Shown here: piece by piece, positions 35,852-44,822 of the stretch
How positions within the stretch are numbered: position 1 is the first letter of the stretch
Layout: each line of letters starts with the position of its first letter
Assembly: GCA_041392855.1 (NCBI GenBank)
Contig: JAWKLD010000001.1
Span: 668,001-732,000, forward strand
Reading direction: 5' to 3'
DNA: 64,000 nt
DNA from: Flavipsychrobacter sp.
GTDB lineage: Bacteria > Bacteroidota > Bacteroidia > Chitinophagales > Chitinophagaceae
Notes under the pieces: generated by a model
What the model saw: only the letters and a program-made list of their open reading frames with translations
Database searches by the model: none
What the model was told of the DNA's origin: nothing
Program-made: the position numbers and the translations under genes

Positions 35852-36233
35852 ATAGCTTTGACTTTAAAATCATTAAGCTAATATCTGAAAAATAATCAAC
35901 ATACTCCATGTAATTAACTGGACTTCACATCATAAAAAAATTAAAATTATTTTTCAATTCGACATAAATCTTGATTTGAACCCTGGCCACTTTCATATAA
36001 TCGGAACCTAATACTCGTAAGGATAGTTTTACAACAAATAAAGGTAAAAAGATGTTACTTTATGACGTATTCGTATTTACACTTTTATTGGATGATTATC
36101 TCTACTGAATAATTGCAGACGCTAAAAATTGATTTTAGAGCGTCTCCAAGCTCTGCATAATTATTTTAGATATAACTGAAAATGAACTTTACGATGAAAG
36201 AAACAGCTATCAGCGAAAAGTTTTAATAAAAAC
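35852..36233. other. 382-base intergenic stretch upstream of ribE
   Basis: No gene or riboswitch recognised. One inverted repeat is present: GACGCTAAAA (36118-36127) with TTTTA (36133-36137) and GCGTC (36140-36144). It must contain the ribE promoter and the right-hand junction of the cargo cluster with the truncated methylase gene. Confidence 0.5.
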
Positions 36234-36458
36234 TCAGAAATAAGATAAACAACACGCTGGTGATAATGTCAACCTTTCCTTTATGCTTTCTGCATTGAAC
36301 TCCTTGATGTCTGTTAAGGTTTCTACTTTTGGCCAATAGTGTTTTAGAATGGTCTGGCAAAACGTATCCTTTTCACAATGGAATACATTCTCCCATCCCA
36401 TTCTTTCAGCGGCGAGGTCGAACCCTCCTCCGTCTGAGAACAGGCTGCCGTGTTTCAA
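36234..36458 (-). pseudogene. 5' fragment of a DNA cytosine-5 methyltransferase
   Basis: 74 residues with the C5-methylase motif I region (GSLFSDGGGFDLAAERMGWENVFHCEKD) and LKHYWPKVETLTDIKEF. After this the frame shifts; in another frame GKVDIITS continues briefly, and then the similarity stops at about 36260. The catalytic PCQ loop and the rest are missing, so it is a broken gene. The break coincides with the edge of the rib cargo cluster, suggesting insertion or deletion there. Confidence 0.8.
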
Positions 36459-36524
36459 GTGTTACACTCCTTTATTTGATGATGTGGAAAGTGACCGATG
36501 CAGCAGCTTCGGTCACATAGGGAT

Positions 36525-36932
36525 TTAAGGTCTGAGCTTGTTTTGTTTTTTCTGCTGTTGCTTGAAATGACATTGCTGCAAAAGACGTTCATCTTCTGTG
36601 ATCGCCTCTTTGATCCTTGCCGCATCAGCATAAACGGACATTGGGTATCCAGCTTCAAAGAAAGCAGCACGTTGTACCGCAAACCCTAAAACAGGTGTGG
36701 TGACTTGCCGCAATTCATTCAGGCTTACATATCCAAGTTCCGGGAATCCCATTCCCAGGTCACAAAGTCCGAAAGCAATATCCTTATTGTCGGGGTCAAT
36801 TTCTGATAAGAGCCAGATACAGTCGGTACCAGGGAGTACCAGCTTAACGACAGGTGGATGATCCTGATCCGTATGTTCCGGCTGTCCGTTTTTTAGCAGT
36901 TGCCGGTATTGCTCGTCAGTAAAGAGTTTCAT
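36525..36932 (-). CDS. DUF2958-family protein
   Basis: 135 residues beginning MKLFTDEQYRQLLKNG with the typical core PPVVKLVLPGTDCIWLLSEIDPDNKDIAFGLCDLGMGFPELGYVSLNEL of the DUF2958 family, common on conjugative and mobilisable elements beside ArdC and methylase genes. The C-terminal extension (ERLLQQCHFKQQQKKQNK) is longer than usual. A conserved leader (see 36945-37060) precedes it. Function unknown, probably antirestriction or mobility related. Confidence 0.85.
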   Translation of the reverse strand: MKLFTDEQYRQLLKNGQPEHTDQDHPPVVKLVLPGTDCIWLLSEIDPDNKDIAFGLCDLGMGFPELGYVSLNELRQVTTPVLGFAVQRAAFFEAGYPMSVYADAARIKEAITEDERLLQQCHFKQQQKKQNKLRP

Positions 36933-36944
36933 GGTTGTTTCCTT

Positions 36945-37060
36945 TCATAGTGGTTGATGGTTACAAGTGTGGAACAACGGAGGGTATAGCGAATAAACAA
37001 GCTGTATTTTGGTTGGGCGGGTGAATCACGCTTTAAGCGTGAGAGCGAAAATACTGCTTA
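36945..37060 (-). promoter_or_regulatory. Conserved leader element copy 1 (upstream of DUF2958 gene)
   Basis: A hairpin TCACGCT..AGCGTGA (37026-37042) lies 94 bases before the start codon. The surrounding sequence lines up with the leader of ArdC at 38150-38265: shared blocks on the plus strand are GGTATAG, GCTG, ATTTTGG, TGGGC, GTGAATC, the hairpin (different bases, same pairing), GAGAG and AAAAT in the same order and spacing. Compensatory change in the stem suggests a functional RNA or DNA structure. Confidence 0.6.
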
Positions 37061-37225
37061 GAGCAATGAGCGGCCGGAGTTAGTACTTGTAAGGAACCAT
37101 CACGCCACAAACATGAATGAGAACAACCTGAAACAGACCGACACCGTCCAAAAGCAATTCACGCTGCAAAACGGCATAGAGAATGAGCGTAGGTGTACTT
37201 ACGCTCTTATGGCTGTAACAGTTTA

Positions 37226-38140
37226 TTAATTGGGTTTCAGCTGCAAGTCGTGCAGGTAACTCACCGCTTTGGATGCAGTATTGGCGGCAGTGGTAACCAG
37301 GTATTTATTGTTCTTCAGTGCAGTCAGCCAATTAGCGATATAGTTTGCATGGTCTTTGCGTGGTTCACGAGTGATCTCCAGTTCTGCACAAAGGAATGCT
37401 GCACCAAGTTCTGCAACCAACTCTTCAGCTGCATAGGTCTGATCACCGAAGCGTTTGCTGAAAGAACGGTCTAAACGGTCAGGATGCCCTGACCAGTGAA
37501 CCAGTTCATGCAATAGGGTACTGTAGTAGTTTTCAGTTGCTGTACTATGCTCTGTATCGGTAAAAGCAGCAATTTTTGGCATCAGGATCTCATCTTTGGA
37601 TGGAACAAAACAGGCTGATTTCCCTTTGTGCTTAATAACGGCTTGGGTATTTGAGATATAATTTTCGACATGCTCAAGTCGTTCAGCCAAAGGTTTAGAT
37701 AGCGAAACTTTTTCTTCACCCGACTGATAGCTTTGCAGTTGGCAGCGGTTAAAGACCACATAAGACTTCATGAACGGAACTCTCTTGAGTTCCCCGTCTT
37801 CTTCTTTTTCAGTGAAGTCGTAATATACGACCATGGTGCCTTTTTCTCCTTTGCGGATGCTTTCCTTCTGTTTGTTCCACTGACGGAAACTTGCCCATTC
37901 GTTAGAATCGTACTCATATTTCATCGTAGCACCCCAGAGAAGCAGGATATTGATACCATTATATTGCCTGTCAGAAACCATATTGCGGGGAATCTTGAAG
38001 GAACTGTCTCCACCGACCCATGGCTTTTGCCAGGGTGTTGTACCTTCTTCTAGGTAACTGATAATAGTGTTGGTAACACGTTGATGAATATCAACAGAAA
38101 CTTTTCCTGTATTTTTGGTCGGTTCATTTTGCTGTTGCAT
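37226..38140 (-). CDS. ardC: ArdC-type antirestriction protein, second copy
   Basis: 304 residues. ArdC ssDNA-binding N-terminus (VDIHQRVTNTIISYLEEGTTPWQKPWVGG, YNGINILLLWG) and zincin motif HELVHWSGH at ~217 with ELVAELGAAFL. Homologous to, but clearly diverged from, the copy at 5435. It should protect the element's DNA on entry into a new host. A leader like that of the DUF2958 gene precedes it (hairpin at 38232-38248). Confidence 0.9.
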   Translation of the reverse strand: MQQQNEPTKNTGKVSVDIHQRVTNTIISYLEEGTTPWQKPWVGGDSSFKIPRNMVSDRQYNGINILLLWGATMKYEYDSNEWASFRQWNKQKESIRKGEKGTMVVYYDFTEKEEDGELKRVPFMKSYVVFNRCQLQSYQSGEEKVSLSKPLAERLEHVENYISNTQAVIKHKGKSACFVPSKDEILMPKIAAFTDTEHSTATENYYSTLLHELVHWSGHPDRLDRSFSKRFGDQTYAAEELVAELGAAFLCAELEITREPRKDHANYIANWLTALKNNKYLVTTAANTASKAVSYLHDLQLKPN

Positions 38141-38149
38141 GGTTAGTCC

Positions 38150-38265
38150 TTTCGTTAGGTGAAATGTTTACAGGGGGGCACAACCAGAGGTATAGTGACC
38201 AATCCGGCTGAAATTTTGGATGGGCTGTGAATCCCGCACTATGCGGGAGAGAAAAATTTTAGTTG
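38150..38265 (-). promoter_or_regulatory. Conserved leader element copy 2 (upstream of ArdC)
   Basis: Hairpin TCCCGCA..TGCGGGA (38232-38248) lies 92 bases before the ArdC start, with the same flanking blocks as copy 1. The stem bases differ from copy 1 while pairing is kept. Likely a shared operator or RNA leader that co-regulates the establishment genes. Confidence 0.6.
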
Positions 38266-38420
38266 GAGTCGGGAGCCGCTTCGGTTAATCACCTGTAATA
38301 AAACCATTTCTTTCCCGAACGAAAGTGCGTTACCCATAGAACTGGTTATAAAACCTAATTACAAGAAGTGTGCATGTCGTCCTCTTGGGCATTGTTGCGT
38401 ATCCATATATTGGTACGATC

Positions 38421-39344
38421 TTAAATCTTACGCGAAGGCAATGAGACTTCTTTCAACAGACGGTCATTGAGGTCATAAAAGCCTTTAGTCTGGTTCTGCA
38501 TGTTATGATGCTGCAACTGTTCAGCAGAACTGAATTTGTTCAAGAGTTCGATCAACACATTTCCTTTTTCGTCATTAGGCATCCAGCTGCACAGATGGCG
38601 GTAACCATAGTTGCGGATATAAGCTGTCATATCTCTGTAGCAGTCATAACTGTTCAGGATAATGCTGTCCCCGTCAAAACGTTTGCCATTCCGCAGTAAT
38701 ACAATAGACAAGTAATCGAACATATCTTTGAATACATGGATAGTGGATGGCTTATGTTTCCTGCCACGGACAAAAGTAATGGCACGTTTACCTATATGCG
38801 CTTTGTGTAAAGGATTGCGGATGGCAAAGCCACTATCTTCATTTTCAACACCCAATGCGATAAATCTCTTGCTATTAGCTTGGTTAAGAACTATTACTTG
38901 TTTAAAATATTGCATTGCGATATGAAACGGGATGCCTCTGGTCTCTTCAACATATTGCATTAACAATGGGTCGGATAAATAAGTACAGTCATTAATTTTG
39001 AAGCAACTATCCGCTTGCTTATAATTGGGTATCGAGTCTGGTAGCTCTATTCTACGATGTTCATTACCAATCATATTGCGTAACCAACGCAAGGCATCCA
39101 TTACGTTATGCTGTAAGTGTTGACTTTCAAGGTAACTAACAACAAGTTGTACAGTGTCGCCTTCTTCATTGGTTACAGGGTCAACCCATGTATTGGTTTC
39201 TGGATTGATGACCAGCATGGTCTTTTGCTTCGGATTGAATGGAGATGGGTAGAGTTGGAAACCATTAAATGTCGGTGTGGGATGCAGTTCCCAGACTGCG
39301 AACACTCTACACAGGGATATAGCTTTAGCTTGTACAATATTCAT
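38421..39344 (-). CDS. Toprim-domain protein of mobile elements (degenerate primase)
   Basis: 307 residues. The layout follows DnaG-like mobile-element proteins: an N-terminal CHC2-like region (GFQLYPSPFNPKQKTMLVINPETNTWVD...GDTVQLVVSYL) whose zinc Cys/His are missing, then a toprim-like core (TIHVFKDMFDYLSIVLL, SIILNSYD) in which the usual first Glu is Lys. It may bind DNA or assist initiation without primase activity. Followed downstream by ArdC on the same strand. Confidence 0.65.
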   Translation of the reverse strand: MNIVQAKAISLCRVFAVWELHPTPTFNGFQLYPSPFNPKQKTMLVINPETNTWVDPVTNEEGDTVQLVVSYLESQHLQHNVMDALRWLRNMIGNEHRRIELPDSIPNYKQADSCFKINDCTYLSDPLLMQYVEETRGIPFHIAMQYFKQVIVLNQANSKRFIALGVENEDSGFAIRNPLHKAHIGKRAITFVRGRKHKPSTIHVFKDMFDYLSIVLLRNGKRFDGDSIILNSYDCYRDMTAYIRNYGYRHLCSWMPNDEKGNVLIELLNKFSSAEQLQHHNMQNQTKGFYDLNDRLLKEVSLPSRKI

Positions 39345-39378
39345 TGCACTAAACTCCTTGATAAGATGATATTGTTAA

Positions 39379-39621
39379 TTAAACAGGGCTTAAACGATGC
39401 TTTGCTATAAATGCATCCAGTGAGGATCTGCGATACCGTACACTGCGACCGATCTTGATCGGTTGCAGGTCGTAACGTTTAGTGCTATCCCAAACAGCTA
39501 GTGTGTTGTAACTGTAATTGATGTAAGCTGCCGCTTCCTTACGGTTAAAGATCGGATCGTGGTCTTGCGGATTCAATAAAACACCTCCTAATCTCCGGCA
39601 TTGCTTGCCGGAGTAATTCAC
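39379..39621 (-). CDS. Excisionase-type helix-turn-helix protein
   Basis: 80 residues with the MerR-like winged helix typical of excisionases (PIFNRKEAAAYINYSYNTLAVWDSTKRYDLQPIKIGRSVRYRRSSLDAFI). 34 bases upstream of the toprim gene on the same strand. It would direct excision together with one of the tyrosine integrases; integrase 3 is nearest. Confidence 0.85.
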   Translation of the reverse strand: MNYSGKQCRRLGGVLLNPQDHDPIFNRKEAAAYINYSYNTLAVWDSTKRYDLQPIKIGRSVRYRRSSLDAFIAKHRLSPV

Positions 39622-40145
39622 TTAATAAAAAAAGAGGATGTTTGATATGCGAAATAAACACATGTTGTCAAAGAAAATTTGAAAATTATGTCAGGATATA
39701 AGACGATTAAAGTCGAAGCATACAATCGTAGTCATCCAACTAAGTAATCTTACGGATGCATTTTTACTATTTGAAAGGCCTTGCAATACGATTTTCGAAT
39801 CGATCCAATAATTCTGATTGTCAGTTTGCACTAATATCTGAATTGTCACTTTCGGCAGATAAAGACTTACCTAAATTTTCAGTAACTATAACCGATGTTA
39901 TACAGCTAAGACGCTTTATTGGTATTTGAGATACTTTGATTGTCTGTTGTCAAATGCAAGTAAGGTTCCTCTCAGGGTGTTTATAATACTCTTGTTGATC
40001 AGAACGTTCTCAAACGCATTAGATATAAATCTAATCGTGCTCCTGTTACATGTGAATAATTTGGTCAGCATCACAAACAACTGCAATGTTAATGTCGTAC
40101 ATGATAAATATGATGCCTCACAAGCTGCGGACTGTGTTTTTTTAG
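39622..40145. other. 524-base intergenic stretch
   Basis: No convincing gene. Small inverted repeats only: CGATT..AATCG near 39790-39803 and ATTAGATATAAATCTAAT near 40019-40036. Overlapping short frames on both strands here have no recognisable content. Confidence 0.5.
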
Positions 40146-41420
40146 TCATTCCTGCTTTGCACTCTGATAACTATATACGGTATAGGGGTAAAGCAGTTTT
40201 GCAATGTATCTGGCTACAAAGCTACCAATTGCGACAGGTGCAAAAAGTATAAATCCGCCATGAGCGATACTACAAATTAAAAATATGGAAGTAAACGGCG
40301 CATGAATAGCTGCACTCAATACAGCGGCGGCACCTACAAGGGCAAAATTGAGAACTATAAGATGGGTGTCAAAAAAGTGATTGGATAGCACAGCTACAAA
40401 CATACCTAATACAGATCCAACAACTATCCCAGGTGCAAAAACCCCGCCATCGCCACCTGCTCCTAAAGTAAGTGCTGCTGCCAGTGGCTTTAAAACAATT
40501 ACGGCCATCAAAACCAGCACAATATTTAAAGATAAGTTTTGTTGCGCTATTTCATGCAGCAAAGAAGGTATGGCATGGTAACTATCGCCATAGAGTTGAG
40601 GAAAGAAAAATAGCAATATACCTACCAACAGTGCTCCTGCATTTACACGTATAAAAGGTATATCGATCTTATTAAATGCTGCTTTGGTAAGTATGACTGT
40701 TTTGGTAAAATAAGTAGCCACCCCGCCTGCTAATATGCCTAGCAGGATAAAGTAAGGAATGGCATAGTTGTTCCATCTAGTGATAATAAAGTGAAACAAC
40801 TTCTCATCTGTCCAAAAAAATATGAACACAAAGGATAACAAGGCAGAAAGGATACAGGTGATTAATATAGTTTTATTCAGTTTTTTGGCTATTACTTCTA
40901 TAGAAAAAAACAAACCTGCTATAGGGCTGCCAAAAAGTGTAGCTATGCCAGCAGTCACACCTGCACATACCAGTTCAGTCCTAAAGGAATTGGCAATCGT
41001 TGTCTTTTTTTGTGCTACAGCACCTACTGTAGCAGTTGCAACTACAGTTGATACTTCAATGCCTGTGGAACCACCAAAAATGACAGTCAGAAAACCGTTG
41101 AAGTAATGTGATGGAATTTTAAAAGTAGGCAGCTTATCCCTGCGATTTTGCAACGTGCTATATATTTCGCGTATGCCTTGATTCTTTCTGCCTTTGAACA
41201 AATGCTTTCTAAGAAAGTAAATAAGTGTAATACCGATAGAAGGGAGTATTATAAACAGCAATGACCTCTGTTCTGCTTGAGCCATCACAAGTTCTTCAAA
41301 GTGCTCAGTAATTGTTTTGAGTGAATATGCTAGAGATGCAGATAGAGTGCTTACTATTATAGTGGCAATCGCTAGCTTTAAATAACTAATACGTATAACA
41401 TTTTTTTTATCCATAATCAC
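40146..41420 (-). CDS. ClC-family chloride transporter/channel
   Basis: 424 residues with the ClC fold of about ten membrane helices. The gating-glutamate motif is GSTGIEVS (consensus GREGP; Glu kept, Arg and Gly-Pro replaced) and the third motif is GAGGDGGVFAPG. It moves Cl- or another anion across the inner membrane. An ATG at 41414 could also be used. It is flanked by a mobile-element attP on the right, so it is probably cargo. Specificity cannot be told from sequence. Confidence 0.88.
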   Translation of the reverse strand: MIMDKKNVIRISYLKLAIATIIVSTLSASLAYSLKTITEHFEELVMAQAEQRSLLFIILPSIGITLIYFLRKHLFKGRKNQGIREIYSTLQNRRDKLPTFKIPSHYFNGFLTVIFGGSTGIEVSTVVATATVGAVAQKKTTIANSFRTELVCAGVTAGIATLFGSPIAGLFFSIEVIAKKLNKTILITCILSALLSFVFIFFWTDEKLFHFIITRWNNYAIPYFILLGILAGGVATYFTKTVILTKAAFNKIDIPFIRVNAGALLVGILLFFFPQLYGDSYHAIPSLLHEIAQQNLSLNIVLVLMAVIVLKPLAAALTLGAGGDGGVFAPGIVVGSVLGMFVAVLSNHFFDTHLIVLNFALVGAAAVLSAAIHAPFTSIFLICSIAHGGFILFAPVAIGSFVARYIAKLLYPYTVYSYQSAKQE

Positions 41421-41621
41421 GAGCCATAAAGGGTGACAAATATCCTTCCAGAAAACCAGTTCCCCAAAAATCGTGTGAATATTGGTTTAAATAGTTTTAT
41501 ATGGGGCAAGAAATACCTATGTTTCATCATAAACTGTAAACGTAAGATGTTTTTGTAATTGTCCTTGATTCGCGCCTGACGTATAACTGTTATATCGCTA
41601 TGGATGTGCGTATACACTGTA

Positions 41622-41867
41622 AGTTACCTAATAGTTACCTATTTTGATGGATGAGAAATTTATGCTAATTAAGTGATTGAAATTGGTGGGCGTAACAGGG
41701 ATTGAACCTGTGACCTCTCCCATGTCAATTTGCTCCGGCAATTTATACGGTCAATCACTGACATACATAAATTCAATTTTTTCAACAATTAAAATAGTTT
41801 TTTTGTAACATTGGTTTTTACGATCACTCACGAATATTCATACGGAAAGTTACCTATAAGTTACCTA
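41622..41867. other. Complete attP-like site of integrase 3 (core with arm repeats on both sides)
   Basis: Two copies of AGTTACCTA spaced 11 bases (41622-41630, 41633-41641) lie left of a tRNA-Val-derived core (41684-41728), and two more with the same spacing and orientation (41848-41856, 41859-41867) lie right of it, ending 11 bases before the integrase 3 start. Distances (43 and 120 bases from the core) mirror those of element B's arms to its cores (47 and 101). An integrated element has only one arm per junction, so this is an uncut attP. Confidence 0.75.
41684..41728 (-). other. tRNA-Val(GAC) 3' fragment, attP core
   Basis: On the minus strand it runs from the anticodon loop TTGACAT (anticodon GAC) through GGGAG, variable AGGTC, T-arm ACAGG-TTCAATC-CCTGT, acceptor TACGCCC and A, ending in an encoded CCA. 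The 5' half of the tRNA is absent to its right, so it is not a functional gene. Confidence 0.85.
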
Positions 41868-41877
41868 AGAGGACGTT

Positions 41878-43110
41878 ATGACCAATACCATCAACTTTAC
41901 CAAACAAGCCTTGGATGCTCTTTCTGTTACAGAACTTCAGTACGATGTAAAGGATCGTAAGACACCAGGCCTAATTGTTCGTATCAATCCTGGCGGTAAA
42001 AAGACATTTATGTTCTTTCGTAGAGTGAATGGTAAATTGTTACGGGTAAAGATTGGTTATACCCATGACATCAGCATAGAGCAAGCCCGCAAAAAAGCGA
42101 TTTCATTGAACAGCCAAATCATTTCAGGTGTGAATCCAAATGAGATACTGCGTGGCAAACGTAAAGAATTAACCTTTCAACAGCTTTTTGATAAATATTA
42201 TCTCGAACATGCCTTGGTTCATACAAAATGGCCAGGAGCTAATAAGGCAACACTAGAGTTTCATCTTCCTGCTAAATTCTGGGCAAAAAAAGTTGGAGAC
42301 ATTACCAAACAACAACTCAGGGATATACACCTCAAACAGGGTGAATCAAGAGGTAAGCAACAGGCAAACCGTGTTCTCAATATTATAAGTGCGGTGTATA
42401 ACTTTGGAATCAGAGAAGACTTATATAATGGCACCAACCCCACAATGGGTATTAAACGCTTCAAATCTAGAAGCCGTGACAGGTTTCTTAGTGCAGAAGA
42501 GTTAAGAAAATTCTTTTTGGCGTTAGAATCCGAAGAACAATTATACCGGGATTTTTTCATGCTCTCTGTTTTTATCGGAGCGCGAAAAAATAATATGCTC
42601 AAAATGCGGTATAGCCACATAGATTTTGATTTAAAACGTTGGCGGCTTACCGAAGATGAAAGCAAAAACAATGACGTGAACATATATATGCTTTCTGATC
42701 ATGCATTGGATATATTGAAGCGCCGTTGGCATGAGAACAAATGTCAACCGGTTCCTTCTGAATTCGTATTTCCTGGGGGTGGCATTGACGGGCATTTAAA
42801 AGACCCTAAGCGATCTTTTACCAGAATTAAACAACGGATGGGTGTTACTGATATTTGGATCCATGACTTACGACGGACGCTTGCAAGTTATATGGCAATC
42901 AATAATACCAGTCTGCCAATAATAGGTAGGGCGTTAAATCATAAAAGCCAGGTATCTACTGCTATTTATGCACGACTATCTGGCGATCCTGTTAGAGAGG
43001 CGGTAAACTCTGCAACACAGTTAATGATTAATAAGATTAGAAAGCCTGATATGTCCTTTACTACCAAGATGGGTTATCAAATGGGTATTAAGTATTATTG
43101 TAGATTGTAA
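41878..43110 (+). CDS. Tyrosine integrase 3 (tRNA-Val specific)
   Basis: 410 residues with a DUF4102-type N-terminal arm-binding domain (TKQALDALSVTELQYDVKDRKTPGLIVRINPGGKKTFMF), SAM-like core and catalytic residues Arg in IGARKNNML, His-x-x-Arg in HDLRRTLAS, His in LNHKSQVST and Tyr in IYARL. It is not closely related to integrases 1 and 2. The attP-like site lies directly upstream. Intact, hence probably still functional. Confidence 0.93.
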   Translation: MTNTINFTKQALDALSVTELQYDVKDRKTPGLIVRINPGGKKTFMFFRRVNGKLLRVKIGYTHDISIEQARKKAISLNSQIISGVNPNEILRGKRKELTFQQLFDKYYLEHALVHTKWPGANKATLEFHLPAKFWAKKVGDITKQQLRDIHLKQGESRGKQQANRVLNIISAVYNFGIREDLYNGTNPTMGIKRFKSRSRDRFLSAEELRKFFLALESEEQLYRDFFMLSVFIGARKNNMLKMRYSHIDFDLKRWRLTEDESKNNDVNIYMLSDHALDILKRRWHENKCQPVPSEFVFPGGGIDGHLKDPKRSFTRIKQRMGVTDIWIHDLRRTLASYMAINNTSLPIIGRALNHKSQVSTAIYARLSGDPVREAVNSATQLMINKIRKPDMSFTTKMGYQMGIKYYCRL

Positions 43111-43276
43111 TGGGGGGTATCTTCTTCTAGCCCAGTTAAATAATATTAGACAATTCTTATATGGAGATTTACAAGAGTCTTTTTATAATCATTAAGGATA
43201 ATGCTAATGTGCCTCTATTGTTTAGTTAGGATTGCTAATTATATTTGCATTTTAACTTATAGCTATTAGTAGATAA

Positions 43277-44011
43277 ATGTATGATGAAATAGCGCAGAAC
43301 ATTAGGCATATAAGGCAAAGAATTAATTCTGCATGCGAGCTTTATGGTAGAGATAAAGATGAAGTAAAACTTCTTCTGGCAACAAAAACAGTTTCAGTCG
43401 ATAAAATCAAAGCTGCGATTGATTTAGGACATGACCTTATTGGTGAGAACAAGGTACTTGAAGGAATTGAAAAATATGATTTGCTAAAGAATAACAACTG
43501 CCAATGGCATTTGATAGGTCATTTACAAACCAATAAAATAAAACATGCCTTGAGATATGTTGATTTAATTCAATCTGTAGATAGGATGAAACTTGCAGAG
43601 AAGCTGAATAATAGATGCAAGTATGAAAATAAGGATGTAGATATTTTTATTCAGGTTAATACTTCTAATGAGATCAGTAAGTTTGGAATTGAGCCAGAGA
43701 CTGCTATTGAATTTATAAAGCAAGTATCCGATTTTGATAGGCTACACATAAAAGGGCTTATGACGATTGGTCTTCTTTCCTCAAAAAGTGATGCTGTCAG
43801 AGACTGCTTTAAAAGACTAAAAGAAATTCAAGTTCAGGCAATGGAGCTACATATTCCTAATGCTAGCTTTAATGAGTTGTCAATGGGTATGTCTGACGAC
43901 TTAGAATTAGCAATAGCCGAAGGAAGTACAATGATTAGAATTGGTACAGCAATTTTTGGTGAAAGACCATATCCTGATAGTTATTATTGGAACGAAAATA
44001 GCGACACATGA
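43277..44011 (+). CDS. yggS: YggS-family pyridoxal phosphate homeostasis protein
   Basis: 244 residues. PLP-binding Lys in LLLATKTVS, GENKVLEG, WHLIGHLQTNK, the barrel strand LHIKGLMTIG, SMGMSDDLELAIAEGSTMIRIGTAIFG. Normal length and complete. The protein binds PLP and helps balance B6 vitamers and amino-acid pools. Its stop overlaps the next ATG by four bases, so it is translated with a class I glutamine amidotransferase, an uncommon partner. Confidence 0.93.
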   Translation: MYDEIAQNIRHIRQRINSACELYGRDKDEVKLLLATKTVSVDKIKAAIDLGHDLIGENKVLEGIEKYDLLKNNNCQWHLIGHLQTNKIKHALRYVDLIQSVDRMKLAEKLNNRCKYENKDVDIFIQVNTSNEISKFGIEPETAIEFIKQVSDFDRLHIKGLMTIGLLSSKSDAVRDCFKRLKEIQVQAMELHIPNASFNELSMGMSDDLELAIAEGSTMIRIGTAIFGERPYPDSYYWNENSDT

Positions 44012-44718
44012 ATCTTCATTATATACAACATGTACCTTTTGAAGAAATTGGTCATATAGAGATATGGGCAAGAACAAGAGGTTGTACTATCTCTTCTACT
44101 AAGATGTACTTAGGTGAAGAATTACCACCCATAGAACAAGTAGATATGCTTGTGATACTTGGTGGCCCCATGAGTATATTCGACTTTGAGGAACACCCCT
44201 GGCTGAGAGAAGAACGAGAGTTTATCAAAAGAGTTATAGATACTAACAAATTGGTACTTGGTATTTGTCTTGGAGCACAGTTGGTAAGCGACATCTTGGG
44301 TGCTAGTGTTTATCCAAGTAAACATAAAGAAATTGGTTTCTTTCCTATTAAGAAAACAGAAGGTGCTAGTAATAAATCTGAGCTTTTAAATCTTTTGCCT
44401 GATAGCTTTCATGTATTTCATTGGCATGGAGATATGTTTGATATTACTGATAATGGTATTAGACTCTTTCACAGCGAAGCCTGTAAAAACCAAGCTTATT
44501 TACAAGACAATATTTTATGTTTTCAATTTCACTTTGAGGTTACGGTGGAAAATATTAACAATATGCTTACTCACGGCCGTCATGAATTAAATTTTAATAA
44601 GACTTACATTCAGAATGAAAAGAAAATCCTGTCTAACTTGCAGCATCTAAATTGTATGCACATGTATTTAGAAATGGTGTTAGATCGTTTTATTGCACAA
44701 AATCATAACCAATTATAA
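44008..44718 (+). CDS. Class I glutamine amidotransferase-like protein
   Basis: 236 residues. Catalytic Cys in LGICLGAQLV, upstream oxyanion strand ILGGPMSIFD, His-Glu in FQFHFEVT (usual His-x-Glu). Resembles the GMP-synthase-like stand-alone amidotransferases that hydrolyse glutamine or a gamma-glutamyl compound. Coupled to YggS (ATGA overlap). Substrate unknown. Confidence 0.85.
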   Translation: MNLHYIQHVPFEEIGHIEIWARTRGCTISSTKMYLGEELPPIEQVDMLVILGGPMSIFDFEEHPWLREEREFIKRVIDTNKLVLGICLGAQLVSDILGASVYPSKHKEIGFFPIKKTEGASNKSELLNLLPDSFHVFHWHGDMFDITDNGIRLFHSEACKNQAYLQDNILCFQFHFEVTVENINNMLTHGRHELNFNKTYIQNEKKILSNLQHLNCMHMYLEMVLDRFIAQNHNQL

Positions 44719-44760
44719 ATAAAAACTCTTGCAGCAATAATAAAATCGATATAGAGCGCC

Positions 44761-44790
44761 TTGTATAGTTAGGAATCCTTACTATATTTG
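44761..44790 (+). promoter_or_regulatory. Bacteroidota-type promoter for the thioredoxin-like gene
   Basis: TTG at 44761-44763 and TATATTTG at 44783-44790, separated by 19 bases, match the phylum's -33/-7 pattern (TTTG / TAnnTTTG). It lies 33 bases before the start codon at 44823. Confidence 0.6.
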
Positions 44791-44822
44791 TTGTTCATTA
44801 TTAACATTTAAAAGGAATAGAA

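Noticed and set aside
35852..36120. FMN riboswitch upstream of ribE
   Set aside because: No conserved RFN blocks are visible on the minus strand before ribE.
39926..40252. 108-codon frame on the plus strand
   Set aside because: It runs into the 3' end of the ClC gene antisense and has no domain or coding character.
41417..41617. 66-codon frame on the minus strand upstream of the ClC gene
   Set aside because: No recognisable content, and its left end overlaps the start of the ClC frame by four bases only by chance; it lies in the attP flank.
41684..41728. End of an integrated element at a tRNA-Val 3' fragment
   Set aside because: Arm repeats occur on both sides of the core, and no second copy of the core is visible in the window; an unintegrated attP fits better.
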